Source: Geosiphon pyriformis (Eukaryota > Glomeromycota > Glomeromycetes > Archaeosporales > Geosiphonaceae). Taken from it: DNA of 64,000 nt. A model generated the notes under the pieces. The model was not told the DNA's origin. It worked only from the letters and a program-made list of their open reading frames with translations, and searched no databases. The stretch's first letter is position 1. Every line of letters starts with the position of its first letter. Positions 41,652-53,876 of this stretch are shown here, one piece after another. The position numbers and the translations under genes were made by a program. The stretch lies in assembly GCA_016748015.1 (NCBI GenBank), contig JAAOMT010000420.1, forward strand, positions 122,140 through 186,139, written 5' to 3'.

Positions 41652-44160
41652 TTAATTATTCAAAACTAAAGAATTGATAGAAGGAGGAGCAACTTTACCA
41701 AGAAAGTGAATGGATAGATCAAACCAGAAGGGGACTGGGCCATGAGAGTCTAGCCTCTTCCAATGCTTGAAGGTACCCCAATTGAAAATATTACCATGAT
41801 GGTCACAAAGCTGTTCCATGAAAGCAATTCCATAATGCTTAAGCAAAGAGACATACTTAAAAAAAAGAGGTTTACCAAGAACAAGAGACATAGGAGTACC
41901 ATCCTGACAGCAAAACACACACATCAGAGAGCCACTCAAAGATAAACCACACCCAGAAAAAATGCAAACCACACCTGTCAAAAAATTATTTGAGAGGCTA
42001 ACACCAACACGAGCCAGAAACAATAAAGAATAATAAGGCTGCCAGCTGAGAACCTGAAGATTATGAGACCTATAAAAAAATAAGTGGCCCAAAATGCCAA
42101 CAGAATTTGCAAAAGCAACAACGGAAGCTGATTTGTCCTTAGCTTGAACCTGTTTAAAAGTTTTTAAATTGTACAAATAAAGATGATAAAGTGCATCATT
42201 GGAGAAGTCATGTAGTAGACCAGACTTTGACTTCAAGACCTTGTGTACAAGAGCATTCCATTTATTACACACTAAGAGGAACAAAACTGAACTGAGTTCT
42301 GTAGCTGATAATAAGAAAAAGAACCACAGATACCAAATATGCACACTGTTTGTCTAAAATCGCCTTCCTTAAAACCAGATTTACAAAAAACCATACATTC
42401 AACTGAGTTTTAGCCAAGCTAGGCTTTGAAAGACCCTCAGAAAACAAAAAAATACCCAGATAGTGATGAGATTCTCTTTTTTTGACAATGGAAATAGACA
42501 AGCCACTAATAGTCAAAAAAGATGTGGCAACCCAGCAGTTGATAGGAATGGCCACAGTCTTATTATTGTTGATTGAAATGTTATTTAACCTGAAAAATTC
42601 ACTAGCAACATTGAGAATATGTTGTGTAGCAGCCTGGCTGCTACCTACTCATATAGTATCATTTACAAAAGCACCAGCAATAAAAAAAAAAAAAAGTCCG
42701 GTCTGAGATTCAATGCGACTGCTCTCAAAAACAAAATGGGAAATGAGTCTGTATCCATACACACTTTCTTGGTGCTTAACTTCACACAAAAGAGAATCAT
42801 AAAATATGTGCCACAGAAGAGAAAAAAAAACTTCACTTTGGTCCAGTTCATCATGCACCTGATAACTATTGGTCAAACCAAAATCTGTCATAACTCAGTT
42901 GGTCTGGTCCTTGTGAATGCTACCAAAAAAATAAACAAATTTGCCACACATCTTGATTTTCAAAAGGCACTTCTCAAAATGCTCCCAGCCAACCAAATCA
43001 TATGCTTTCTGCATGTTCTGCAGAACAAGTCAGAGTTCCCAGTCCTTTTCCAAAGCATCCTTGATTACCAAGCCAATCACAAAAATAGGCGACTGAGTCA
43101 TTGTACCTCTTAAAACCAAAAAGTTGTCACTATGTAAAACATCATGAGTACTGCAAGCCAGTGAAATCCTATCCGAAAAAATCTTGGAGAGAATCTTGCA
43201 AGCCATTTTGATCAAGGCAATAGGACAAGTGTTCATTAGAACACTTTCCCACTCATAAGACTTGGGAATCATTAAGACCCAAGTCTTCTTTCAAGGGCTA
43301 GGCACAAATTCAACAAACAAGTAAGAATTCAAAAACACTAAAAGCATATTAAGAACCGAAATGTCACAATTTTTCCATAATTTGTTTGAAATACCCAAGA
43401 GACCAGCAGCTTTGCCATTAGGCAAGTCAGAGACAACCTTAAACAATTCATTATAATCAATCAAGTCTATCATGCCAAAAAAAGCATCATCATACACATA
43501 ATTCAAAGGTTGATACTGTCAAGACCAGTCGTTAGGAACATCAAGAACCACTCTGCACTTTCTAGTTCAGCCCTCTATTATCTCATCCACCTTAGATCTC
43601 ACTGGAGCTGGTTCCAAAATCAGCTTATTATCAACCACTAAATAATCCAAAACAACCTTGTAAAAAAGACGCTCCAAAACACTCTAAATAGTATGGCTCT
43701 TGTCCAACTCAAAGCTTTCTATCCTCTTGTCAATTGCCATTTTGATCTGGGACTCTTGAATACGGTTTGATTCTAAGAGTTTAGATAAACGATATAATTT
43801 CCTAATCTTGGCCAAGACTGAATGGATGGTATCAAAATGAGAACCCGAAAGAAACAAAGACTTAATGACAAAGGCATTGACAGAGTCAAGACCACACCAC
43901 ACATCAAGCAAAGACACAAATTTTTCGTGAGCAACCAGACAAGAGGTCTTAACAATCTTTGACACCAAAAGTTCCAATTTGTGAAACCTGGAAGACACTT
44001 TATTGAAGACTTCATCATAGCCCTTGAACTATTTCTTCTTGAAAACAGACTCAGCTGACAAACACATCACTTGGCAAAAAGCATATCACATTGCGTCCAA
44101 ATCTGAACCTTCCACAGCAGCAAAAAACTCATCACTAAACATGACAGCATTCATCACTGT
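41652..44160 (-). pseudogene. LINE3: ORF2 linker and reverse transcriptase
   Basis: Minus-strand order: EN-RT linker (43998-43684), LPNGKAAGLLGISNKLW (about 43440), MIPKSYEWESVLMNTCPIAL, then motif A near 43005, GLTNSYQVHDELDQ (about 42880), and AGAFVNDTI near 42670 where LINE2 has FVDD (first catalytic Asp changed to Asn). SGLSISIVKKRESHHYLGI lies at 42510. A frameshift occurs near 42350 and the region ends in the RT-RNase H connector (42344-41652). Dead copy. Confidence 0.85.
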
Positions 44161-44973
44161 TTCCTCCCTAAACTTAATTCATTTAGTATCATCAACACCC
44201 CTGTAATTGTACTTCCAATGATTCTTATTTGCTTGCTTGTGCAGTGAGAACAAGTGAATATCCAAAAGACTCCTAACACCCATGGAAACAGAAACAGCCC
44301 TATGATCAGTATCAAAATAATCCCCAACATCGACCACTCCACAATCCAATATTACATTGACCAGATTTGAAGAGATGAACACATAGTCAATAGTCTTAGA
44401 AACACCTCGAGAATTGTTTTATATTGCTTTCTTCCCAGACGCACTTCCACTCAAGGAATTGACCAAACCAAGATTGAAACATTTTTTGAAGCTAGCACAC
44501 TTGTGAGAGCCATCTTCATTAAAATCTCCACCCAAGATAGTGAAAGAGAATTCATTCACAGCCTTTGCAATCATAGAATTAATATTGCTTGTCTGAGAAA
44601 AATGTATTGCCAGAGATGCTCTAGTATACAGCCCCAAAATCGATACAGAAAGTTTATTTTTGAAGAGTAACTTGATAGAAAGAAGCTGGCCAAGAATGTC
44701 CAAAACTTTACACACATGCTAAGCCAAAGAATTGTTCATGATAATCGCAACCCCAGAATCCAAGTAACCAGCATCCATATCTGAAGTGAAAACTTGGACA
44801 CTGCCAAACTTGTTTATGATCCACAGACGGGTTTTACCTTTTAGTTTAGTTTTAGTAACAATTATAACCAAATTGTCTATCTTTCTATGCCAATGAACAA
44901 TATCATCCTGTTTTGCAGGATTGTTCATGTCTCTAATATTACAAGTAGCAATTTTCCAAATAAAACCATTCAT
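44160..44973 (-). pseudogene. LINE3: ORF2 endonuclease domain
   Basis: ATG 44973-44971 overlaps the ORF1 TGA (44972-44970). The domain is FIWKIATCNIRDMNN, VTKTKL (catalytic Glu changed to Lys), TILGGDFNEDGSHK (GDFN kept) and FDTDHRAVSVSM (DH kept). It is one frame with stops near 44717 and 44390. It is the best preserved of the three endonucleases except for the TETKL site. Confidence 0.88.
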
Positions 44974-45591
44974 TGGGAAGGAAGTTGTGGAAACATACCA
45001 CCAGTCAGAACCAAACTGTCAAAACAAGCAGACAAGCTCAGCACTAAAGCAGCAAGACCTTCCAACATATTTTTTAACTTAGCAACATAGGGAAACACAG
45101 ACAAGTCCTTTATTGAAGCAGTAACAGTCCTATCACTGGTGGTTTCACTCGAACCCACTCTCATCACTATATCCTCCCCTTGATTCTGCAATGGGGGGGT
45201 CACTAGCAGCTGACATTCAAGGCTAGGCTGGGGAACTGCTGGCACAAGTGAATCCAACTTCTTAGCCAACTCATTAATTTGTTCTGCAAGATTGATGAGA
45301 CTGCTCTCAATATTCACCAAATGTGTATCCAAATCCTTCGCAACAGGAAAGAGAGGTTTACCAACTTTGTTGAAACCAAGAAGCAAAGCAGTCCCATGAG
45401 GATTGTGTACAGAAGGAACACCAACTACTGACATCCAAGTCTTACTACTGAAGGCCAATGGATGAGAAATGAGCACAGATTTTTTTGCATAGATAGTTGC
45501 CAATCTGACTTGATCCTGAGCAGAAAGAGGAGTTTTTCTGCCCTTTGGGGTTGAACCAATCTTAACTAAAACACAATTGAAAGATATATGA
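44970..45591 (-). pseudogene. LINE3: ORF1 C-terminal part
   Basis: The minus-strand frame 45503-44970 begins just after the element G insertion: AKKSVLISHPLAFSSKTWMS, then a Leu-rich region with heptad-like spacing (DLDTHLVNIESSLINLAEQI) and a C-terminus ending PQLPSQ. The RRM-like part and knuckle lie upstream, beyond element G, outside the window. The stop overlaps the ORF2 start. Confidence 0.75.
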
Positions 45592-45595
45592 CCAG

Positions 45596-46363
45596 TGTTA
45601 CTTATAGAATATAGGAAGTATAGTATTATTAGTCAGTAGATATTAGCCAATCAGAAGTAAACACAGTAAATATGGAATTCCAGGATTCCTCTCATCAAGA
45701 ATTGCAGGATTCCAGGAATTCCAGAATTTCTGTTACAAGGAATTGAAGAATTGAGGAATCTCAAATATGTATATATAATAGTAGTATTAGAAGCAGAAAA
45801 GACAGAATCAATATGACAGAATCCTTAGCCTAGAAACACAATCATCTAATAAATAATTATTTTATACTACCAAACCTCTTTCTATTATTAACATCTTATG
45901 TTGATAATCATCCATACTTAACCCCACTAGAATAATAGCTCTTGATCATGGCTATTGACGGGATACTAATCTACCAATCACCTTGGCTTATTTCTTTATA
46001 TTTCTTTATTTTTTTTATTTTCTGTGATTTTGTTATTGTGTACTAACCAATTGATTAAAAGTGCTGATTACTAACATCAAGGATTGTCTGGTAAAAGACC
46101 CCTGCAAGTGAGTAAAACACATATAGAAGATATGGATTACTTACCAGAAGATTGCTGGCCACTAAGCCGAGAAAAAAATTGACAGACTTATGAATCTGAG
46201 AAGCTACAGATAAACAACTATTGAATCTCTGTCCATTATACAAAGAACTCAATTGGAAAACCTTCAAATAAAATACCTTCAGATTATTATCTTCACCAAT
46301 TACCTTGAGCACCAAGTTACAGATTTGTTATTTTATCAACACTCCAAATAATCACCTGTAATA
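45596..46363 (+). repeat. Element G: 5' LTR
   Basis: 768 bp, TGTTAC...GTAATA. It is shorter than the C LTR, with a reduced GGAATTCC-type array (about 45673-45765), TATATATA near 45770, AATAAA near 45855 and the TATTAACA/TGTTGATA-type hairpin near 45890. TTTGGTGCTCC and a weaker hairpin follow. Confidence 0.9.
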
Positions 46364-46428
46364 TTTGGTGCTCCTTGTGAGGTATAATCCTACAGAGAAT
46401 CAACACCAGCAATAAACCATCTGAAACA

Positions 46429-48340
46429 GTGGCAGAATCAGAAAAAACAGAAACAAACCACTTAAGATTTGCAAAATCTCTATTTCAACATTACAAAAAC
46501 CATCTGGAATTAACAGATAATAATTGGCCAACAGAATCAGTTTTCAATTGTTACGTCAACAAAAGAATCACATAATACCTAGGAGAACAAGAAGATCCAG
46601 AATCCGCATTCAACAATTTCTTCAATGAATTACTTTAGAATACCACCTTTCCACAGAACTACTTTTTTGCACCACTAATCACTGAAATAAATAAGGAAAT
46701 TGAAAAATACCAAACAAAAATTCCTTATCACATTTGCAGACAAAGGAAAAAAAAAATTACAGACACTAGCAGAAACACCAAAACAAATACAATCACCTAC
46801 TTGAAAGAAACCAAGAGTCAATTCACCAATCAACCCATCATACTACCATACACCTGGGAGTATTAATATAGCATCAGCTGGCATGTCCACGTTCAATGCA
46901 AGAACACCACTAGCCAGAGTTCTATTCCAAAATAAACAAGAGAAAACTAAACTGCTAGGGACCTATGGCGCCTATTTTGAGGGATTCAATTCACATCCAA
47001 ATATGCCATCAGAATGCCGATTACCATTGTCTCAACCCAATTTCAGAGTTACCAGTCCTTGGGAAATCACCAAATCTGAGGAAGAAGAAAACAGTGATTA
47101 GGAATTAAATAATAAGGATCTGATCCAAGGAAATCTCGTAAATTAGACTCCAATTGTTCAGGCTCAGCAAAACCTGAACAATCCAAATCCTGCCTCTATT
47201 ATTCAACAGAACTTACCTCCTGAGATCGCAATCAATCCGGTACCAGTTGCTCCAATAGTAGTCCAGCAATTACTACAACCACCACATCAACAGCAGCCAA
47301 TCATAGCACCAATGGCCTATGCACTCATCACCAAATTAGAAAAATTCACTGGCAAAGAGGATAATGCCCAAGCTTGGATCAATAACGTTGCCAAAGCAAT
47401 CACAGCAAATAATTGGGATGATGCAAAAGCCCTTCAAGCGATCCCCTACTTTCTCCAGGATACTGCCGATTCGTGATATCAGAGTCTAGCCACACAACCA
47501 CAAACATTTCAGGAATTTAAGATGGAATTCCTGAGGTACTTTAGCAATAATAATAGCATCAACTGCTTAGCAAATACCTTTATGACTATTAAACAAAGAG
47601 AAACTGAGGCAGTCACTACCTACCTAGGATGCTTCCATCGAAATCTGCACCAGATCCAAGCTATTGACGCCAATTATTTTACAGTGGCCCAAATATTAAA
47701 TCAGTTTATTCATGGGCTACGCAGCAGCATTCTGCAATACATATAGCCATTACATCCAGCCACCCTTTAAGACGCAGTCACCCATGCCAGAGATTTCAAT
47801 TCTGCAGAATTAGAAGCTAATCACATTCAAGCTGTAAATCTAGTGATGAACAAATCATCTGACTTGAATTCCAAATTGAAGCAATTTAGTGATTCAATCA
47901 ATCAAAAATTGGAAGGATACTTAGCTGACAATCATGCCATTTATCAGCCCCCACAATGACGTAGTAATCAAGGAACCTCTTATTGATCTCTGAATCAGAC
48001 ATGCCCATTCTCATTAACCGATTAATGATGGCAACAAGAGATATGTAATTGCCACTACTGTGGTAGACAAGGACACTTACAAGCCAATTGTCGCCAATGC
48101 TTAAATACCCAGTAATTGGGAAATCAATATAGAAACCCTGATTGGCAGAATCAAACCCCAAATTATTACAACAATCAGGAACAATATCAACCAACTTACC
48201 TGCCCTTGATGCAATTATTAATTTATCAACCATCAGTATATTAACCTCCAGTTTATCCACCGCAGCCATAGGTGATTTATCAGCTGCAGCCTCAGGTAAT
48301 TTATCAGTCCCAAATCCAAACACCATCCCAAAACTCAGCT
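46429..48340 (+). pseudogene. Element G: gag
   Basis: GTG 46429-46431 (ACAGTGGCAG context) opens the frame; then TNHLRFAKSLFQHY. A frameshift near 46735 breaks the N-terminal domain. Capsid: MAYALITKLEKFTGKEDN from about 47310, FLRYFSNNNSINCLANTF (47522-47746), LEGYLADN near 47920. The knuckle is intact at 48051-48092 (CHYCGRQGHLQANC). A Tyr-Gln-Pro/Leu repeat tract follows. The N-terminal domain is more diverged from B, C and E than the capsid. Confidence 0.8.
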
Positions 48341-48843
48341 ACTATGACATCAGAAAACCCAAGACCCAGAATTACACAAAACTGGAGATTGGCAATAGTT
48401 GTTCACCAGCTGATCCCCAATACAACAGCCCAACAATCAGGATCTTGCCAGTGGAATTTGGGTACCAGTCACACCCAAAACCTGAATTCCCAACACTATT
48501 TAAGTTTCCTGGTTACTTCAGAAGACACCATCTCCAACAATTCAGGACCCAACCAACAACAAACACTTACCAGCAACATTCCACCAGCAACAATCTCCAA
48601 TGACAAATCACTAGCAGCCATATTTTTTTTCAAGCTCGAAGAAGCCACGCCAGTCCCATTATTCAGTGGAGCCACTCTTGACACTAAGCCAATCACTGCC
48701 ATGTACATTGATGCCAAAGTTGATAGTCACTTCATCAAACTGATTCTAGACAGTGGTTTAGCAGGCAGCATCATTACATGACAACTCATGGATCAATTAG
48801 GTCACCAAGTTGACTGAGCTGCCAGTGCCAGAATTATTACCAC
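48272..48843 (+). pseudogene. Element G: aspartic protease, N-terminal part
   Basis: PLFSGATLDTKPITAMY leads to LILDSGLAGSIIT, with the catalytic Asp codon at 48749-48751. A TGA follows (Arg in C). The domain is interrupted after ARIIT at 48843 by element F and resumes ADGATKTPIG at 59643, so removing one target copy restores the reading frame. DSG is intact. Confidence 0.85.
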
Positions 48844-49824
48844 TGTTATCGGAGGTTTTTGGTCTCTTCGTAGCTCTTGTATATTTGTTGTAATGCTATT
48901 AATTCATGACTATAGGAAGTGTTTGAACCTCTGATAACTGAATTTTTATCTTCAAATTATCTCCTATAATTTGAACTGCTGGGCTTATAAGTAGAATGGC
49001 CAATTCTATGCCAGTTACTTTGTATAGTTACGTTGTAGTAAATGTCAACTTTTTCTCAGGAATTGCTCGTCTAGAAGCTCACTAAAAATGTGTAGTTACT
49101 TTGCTGTAAAAGTCAACTCTTCTACAGGAATCTTGTCTGTAGGCTACCTTAATAATTGTAATAAGAAAAAAAAAGAAAAATAAAAGAAATGTAAAAGAAA
49201 TAGAATTCTGTCAAGGGAAACGTTTTCTATCCAGGTCTGGAGTCACTAACAGTTTACTAAAATTGGTAGCTAATCAATTTCGAAATGTTAGTTGGGTTTT
49301 GGGGATTTTCCAAGTACAATAATTAAAAAATTTGGTTTTTTAAATTATTTGATATTTATTTCTTTTTGTGTGTATAAGAACAGTTTTTAAGAGATAAATC
49401 TAAAGTAAGATACATTTTCTCAAAGAAAGAAGCTCTTCTTTTATACAACTTGTTGTAACACTATTCTATGAACTTGAACTTTGCTCTTTTCTACAATTTT
49501 GCTAAACTAAAGATACATTTCAGTAAACTACAAGTTGTTTCTGCAAACTTATTAGATATTTCAGTGAACTATCAATTATTTCGGCAAATTTCTACAAATC
49601 TCAAACTTTTGAATATTACATATTTCAGGGTATTGCATGATTGATTATCGCACTTAGGTTATGTTTGTGTTATGTACAAATTGGGTTATTAATTAATTGG
49701 TAATATTTGATAATTTAATTGAATACTAATTGATGATTTTGAAACGATAATATATGCTAATTAATGATAAGAATTATAAGAGTAATTTCATGTTAATTAA
49801 TATCTCAAATTTCAGTTGGTAACA
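48844..49824 (-). repeat. Element F: 3' LTR
   Basis: 981 bp. On the plus strand it starts TGTTATCGGAGG and ends TTGGTAACA. Differences from the right LTR noticed by eye are few and mostly transitions. It includes the TATAAAAG-type box on the minus strand and repeated TTTCAGTAAACTA-like units (about 49510-49610). Confidence 0.93.
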
Positions 49825-49825
49825 T

Positions 49826-49842
49826 AACCTCCTCCTCAAGAC
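49826..49842 (-). promoter_or_regulatory. Element F: polypurine tract
   Basis: Minus-strand TTGAGGAGGAGGTTA directly abuts the start of the 3' LTR (in element orientation), the expected plus-strand primer site. Confidence 0.7.
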
Positions 49843-50040
49843 TAAGCTCCGTTGAAGTCCAAGTACTGTCTGTAATTTCCAGATAGTAATCCAAGATTAT
49901 TGAAGAAATTTGGTCTGAGAATTTTTGAAATTCCAGTTCTGTGAGCTTTTCAATGTATTGAATCTTTAAGGGTTGTAAAATTGGGTTTTGTAGGACATTT
50001 TCACAAGTGTGAAATAGGTCATAAAGCCTAAGAGCAGCTC

Positions 50041-50780
50041 TTAGTTTATAGTGACTGTTTGTAGGTCCAGCTGTTGTTTTGAATTCGTTGTGGATTTGTT
50101 TCTGAATAGCTTCTTTTGTGAGATTTGCTGCTGTAAGCTCTTGTTTTCATTCGTGAAGTGTTTTTCTAATGTAAAAATATCTATATATTGGGGGGTATTT
50201 GCTGTTTTCTTTATTAAGACACAGTTGAAGTTTTTGTTGAATAGTAGCATTTGGTGGAATACTAATAGGGGTGAGCAATAAGTTTTCCCTTAAAGCAAGC
50301 TTCAAAAGTTCTGGTAAATGAATTTCAGAATAACTTCTTGTGTTCTTTTTGTAGGGGTAATAATTTCGTGAATTTGGGGCTAAATTGGCAATTATTTCTG
50401 TTTGGGTATAATTAATGTGTTTTCCTGTAATAGTAATAAATAATTTGGGTATTGTCTTTAGAGCTAGCATTAATTTTTGAGATATTTGTTGAATATTTTG
50501 AGGAATAGTCATTATAAAAATTTGAGTGAGAGAAGAATAGATTGAAAATATTTTTTGGTATGTGGGGTTTTTTTTTTTTTATGTTATTTTTGTCTTTTCA
50601 GTGTGTTTTGTTTTGTGAAATTATTTTTAATTTATGAGGGAATAACTATAGTAAATTTAAATTAAGTGTTCAAGTTAGGAGGTTGTTCAATAACAACTCT
50701 TGGTTCTAAATTTTGGGGAATATTTTCGGACTTAATTAAAGAGGAATGTGTACCAATTTGTGGAATTAATGGTTCAGGAT
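50041..50780 (-). pseudogene. Element F: unrecognised tail domain downstream of integrase
   Basis: The minus-strand frame 50512-50147 starts MTIPQNIQQISQKLMLALKT, then ITGKHINYTQTEIIANLAP, LPELLKLALRENLLL and KYPPIYRYFYI; a second piece runs to 50041. It is basic, Gln/Asn/Leu-rich and of a size similar to the element C tail (15002-15730). I see no clear sequence match to C, but the position and aromatic-rich C-terminal stretch agree. Function unknown. No signal peptide or membrane helix is apparent. Confidence 0.55.
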
Positions 50781-52047
50781 TGTTTCTGAAATGATAATGT
50801 TTCAGTTGATCTCTATGTGCAACTTTTGCTAGGATTTTGTTATCAAGTCTTAACTTGTATAATCCATTTTCTAAGATTTCATGAATGAAAAATGGTCCAT
50901 CTCATTTATTTTCAAATTTTCCACTCCATTGTTTTTTAGCTTTAGTTCTGTGTAAGAGAACTTTGTTTCCGACTTTAAATTCATTGGTGACTGGTGGCAA
51001 TTTGTTGTCATGCCATTCTTTTTGTTGAGCTTAGGAGTATTCAATATGGGTGGCTGCTATTTGTCGTTTTCCTTCTAATGTGCTGAGAAAAGTGTAGGCT
51101 TTTTGTTGGAGTGTTTCTTGAAAGTTTTCTTTGTTAATTGGTTGCACTAGATATGATTCCATGGTGAAATTAATTGGTAACATTGCTGTCCTTCTATAGA
51201 TTAAGTCAAATGGTGTGTGTTTTGTGGTATCTTGTTTTAGTGTTCTATATGCTAGTAACACTGATAAAATAAAGATATTCCATTTCTGTTCAAAATCAGT
51301 TGAGACTTTGGCTAATGATTCACACAGTGTCCTATTGAAATGTTCTACAAGTCTATTTGTTTGTGGATGGTAGGGTGAAGACAAAGGTCTTTTGACATTG
51401 AATTGTTCACAAATTTCTTATATTAAGTTGTTCACAAAATGTGTTCCTTGGTTGGACAAAAGTTCAATTAGACAACCATATTTACAAATAATGTCTTTGT
51501 AAATAAAATTTGCTACTGATTTCACATCTGTTCATTGAATGACTTTGGCTTCAGGCCATTTGGTGAGATAATCTACAGCTACTACAATATAATGGTTTCC
51601 TTGGTTTGTAATAGGTAGTGGTCCGACTAAATCAATACCAACTCAGTCAAAAGACTGTCCAACTTTGATTGGATTTAAAGGTTCTGTAGGGCGAGTTCCT
51701 TCTCTTTTTTGATAAATATCACAAAATTTAACGTATTCATGAATGTCTTTTCTCATTTGTGGCCAAAAATAGTGTTCTAATGTTCTTTGGGTGGTGCTAT
51801 CTTTTCCTAGATGTGCTGATGAAGGGTCTGAATACATGTTGTATAAGATAGTTTCTTTCTTATTTTCTTGTATTAATCTGAGTGATTTGTCTGGATTTCT
51901 GAAGTTTCGATAATAAATAGTTTTGTTGTGTAGAAAATATTGTTTGGCTTTTTGTTGTAATCGGTGTTTTTCATCTGAAGACCAATCTGTTGGGATTGTT
52001 AGTGTCTCCAAATATTGTTTGAAATTGTTGTAGTTTTTAGGGTTCAT
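50781..52047 (-). pseudogene. Element F: integrase
   Basis: Minus strand: zinc domain AHLGKDSTTQRTLEHYFWPQ with CDIYQ (second Cys of the pair lost to Tyr), the first catalytic region near 51640 following QSFDXVGIDLVGPL, the second site LLSNQGTHF (Asp to Asn, near 51450), and the Glu in VEHFNRTLCE (51350). The GPY/F-type end (DGPFFIHEILENGLYKLRL) is at about 50910-50820. Stops and the Asn substitution make it inactive. Confidence 0.83.
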
Positions 52048-52059
52048 TGTTTGTTGTTT

Positions 52060-53480
52060 TTGTTACTGCTAATTCAAATGGGTGTTGGTTTTGTGTTCTA
52101 ATCTTGCCTCATTCTTGAGAGACAATCAATGTTGGTGTGGAGCTTTCCTGGTTTGTGATGTACAATGTATTGGTAGTTGGCTAAAAATCCTGTTCATCAG
52201 GTTTGTTTGGCGTTCAGCTGAGTGTTTTTGTTCTGAAGCCATTTGAGTCCAATATTATTAGTAATAATATCGAATTTTTTAGGCCTGAGATAAATGTTGA
52301 AGTGGTATAGGGCCCAAATTATGGCTGCTGTCTCTAATTCTGTGGCAGGGTAGTTTTTCTCAGCTGGTTTTAATGTTCTGTTAGCATAAGTGATTACTCA
52401 CTCATTTCCGTTGTCATCTAATTGTGATAAGATGGCACCAAAGGCAGTGTAAGAAACGTTTATAGCTAGTTGGAATCGGTTACTGAAGTTTGGGTAGGTG
52501 AGAATTGGAGCTGTTGTCAGCTTTTCCTTGAGGATTTCAAAAGCTTTTTGGTGTTCTTTTATCCATTTGTATTTGACGTTTTTAGTAGTGAGCTGGTTGA
52601 AAGGTTTTGCAATTTCTGAGAATCCTTTGATGAATTTTCAGTAATAGGAAGCTAATCCAATAAATCCTCTCAATTCTGTGGTATTTCGTGGAGTCTTGAA
52701 GTTCTTGACAGCACTGATTTTTTCTGGATCTGGTTTGACTTCTTTTTCACTAACTATGTGGCCAAAAAAGGCCAAACTTGTTTTTCCAAAATGACATTTT
52801 TTGATGTTTAATTTTAATCCTGCTTTTTGTAATCATTGAAAAACTTCTCACAGGTGTTTTAAGTATAATTTGAATGATAGAGAATAAACATCAGTATTGT
52901 CAAGATAAATGACTACTGACTTCTAAAGGAGTCTTTTGTACACAATATTCATTAATCTCTGAAATGTTGCTGGTGCATTGCATAATCCAAAAGGCATTAC
53001 ATTGAATTCGTAGTTTCCTCCTTGGGTTGTGAAGGCTGTTTTGGGATGATCTTTGGGGTTCATAGCAACTTGTCAGTATTTGCTTTCTAGATCTAATGTT
53101 GAAAAGTATTTGGACTTTCCAAGGGCATCTAACATGTCATCAATTCGGAGAAGAGAGTAGGCATTTCTAATAGTAACACTGTTGAATTGTCAATAATCAA
53201 CACAAAATTGTATCTTTCCATTTTTCTTTTTAACTAAGACCACAGGTGAAGCCCATAGACTCATTGATGATTGAATAAGCCCATTGTTAAGCATCCATTG
53301 TACTTCTTCTCTAATAAATTGGTGGCTTTCCAGAGCAACTTGGTAGGCTTGTTGTTACCTTAGTTTGGCATCCCCTGTATAGATTTGGTGTTAAACTAAA
53401 TCAGTTCTTCCTAAGTCATTGTTGTTTTTGGCAAAGATATCAGCAAATTCTGCAATTAGCTCTTTGAGCTGGTTCTGTTG
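52060..53480 (-). pseudogene. Element F: reverse transcriptase and RNase H
   Basis: Minus strand: HQIYTGDAK, FIREEVQWMLNNGLIQ, SPVVLVKKKNGKIQFCVDY, motif A LDLESKY, motif [14 protein letters not shown] and motif C YLDN (second Asp to Asn, near 52905). Then FGHIVSEKEVKPDPEKI and LASYY. RNase H reads LAINVSYTAFGAILSQ (first Asp to Asn), ATELETAAIIWAL (Glu kept) and ITNNIGLKWL (Asp to Asn). Several stops. The FIREEV block resembles element A more than family 1. Confidence 0.85.
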
Positions 53481-53876
53481 TTGTGATTTAAGTTGTCCCA
53501 TGTTGATTCAAGATAGTTTTTCCATGACAACATGGTAGTTTTCAGAGCTGGGGTTTGGGTTGATTTTTGGTAGTGAATGTCCAATAATTTCAGAGAAATC
53601 GGGGACTGTTTGGGGTAATTCTTATTGAAAAATATTACTGTGAATAACTCCAATTTTTAAGTTATTTAATAAAACTATGAGATAATTGTTGGGATTGTAA
53701 AAAGTAACTCGGACTTTCTTTGTTCCTTCTGAAATATAAATGTTTGAAATTGAGATATTATATTCCAAGCAGATTTGTTTATTAGACTCAAAAATTTGTT
53801 GTATGGTCATTGGCTTTAGGCAGGTGTAGATTTCCAGATGTTCTCCAAAGGGTGAAATAGTAATTGGTTGTGGAAG
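53481..53876 (-). pseudogene. Element F: pre-RT linker domain
   Basis: Minus-strand 53810-53480: MTIQQIFESNKQICLEYNIS, YISEGTKKVRVTFYNPNNYL and LLNNLKIGVIHSNIFQ. It sits between the dUTPase and RT, like the family 1 linker, but is strongly diverged. A frame change occurs near 53640. Confidence 0.65.

Larger units (their letters stand above)
40140..45591 (-). mobile_element. LINE3: non-LTR retrotransposon, 5' truncated by element G
   Basis: Minus-strand copy: partial ORF1 (45591-44970), ORF2 (44973-40287) and 3' tail to 40140. ORF2 keeps one frame from 44973 to about 42360, then one shift, then one frame to the stop at 40287. Element G interrupts ORF1 at ACCAG (45591-45595). The A-rich tail abuts the TTAG of the hypermutated solo LTR. 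Confidence 0.9.
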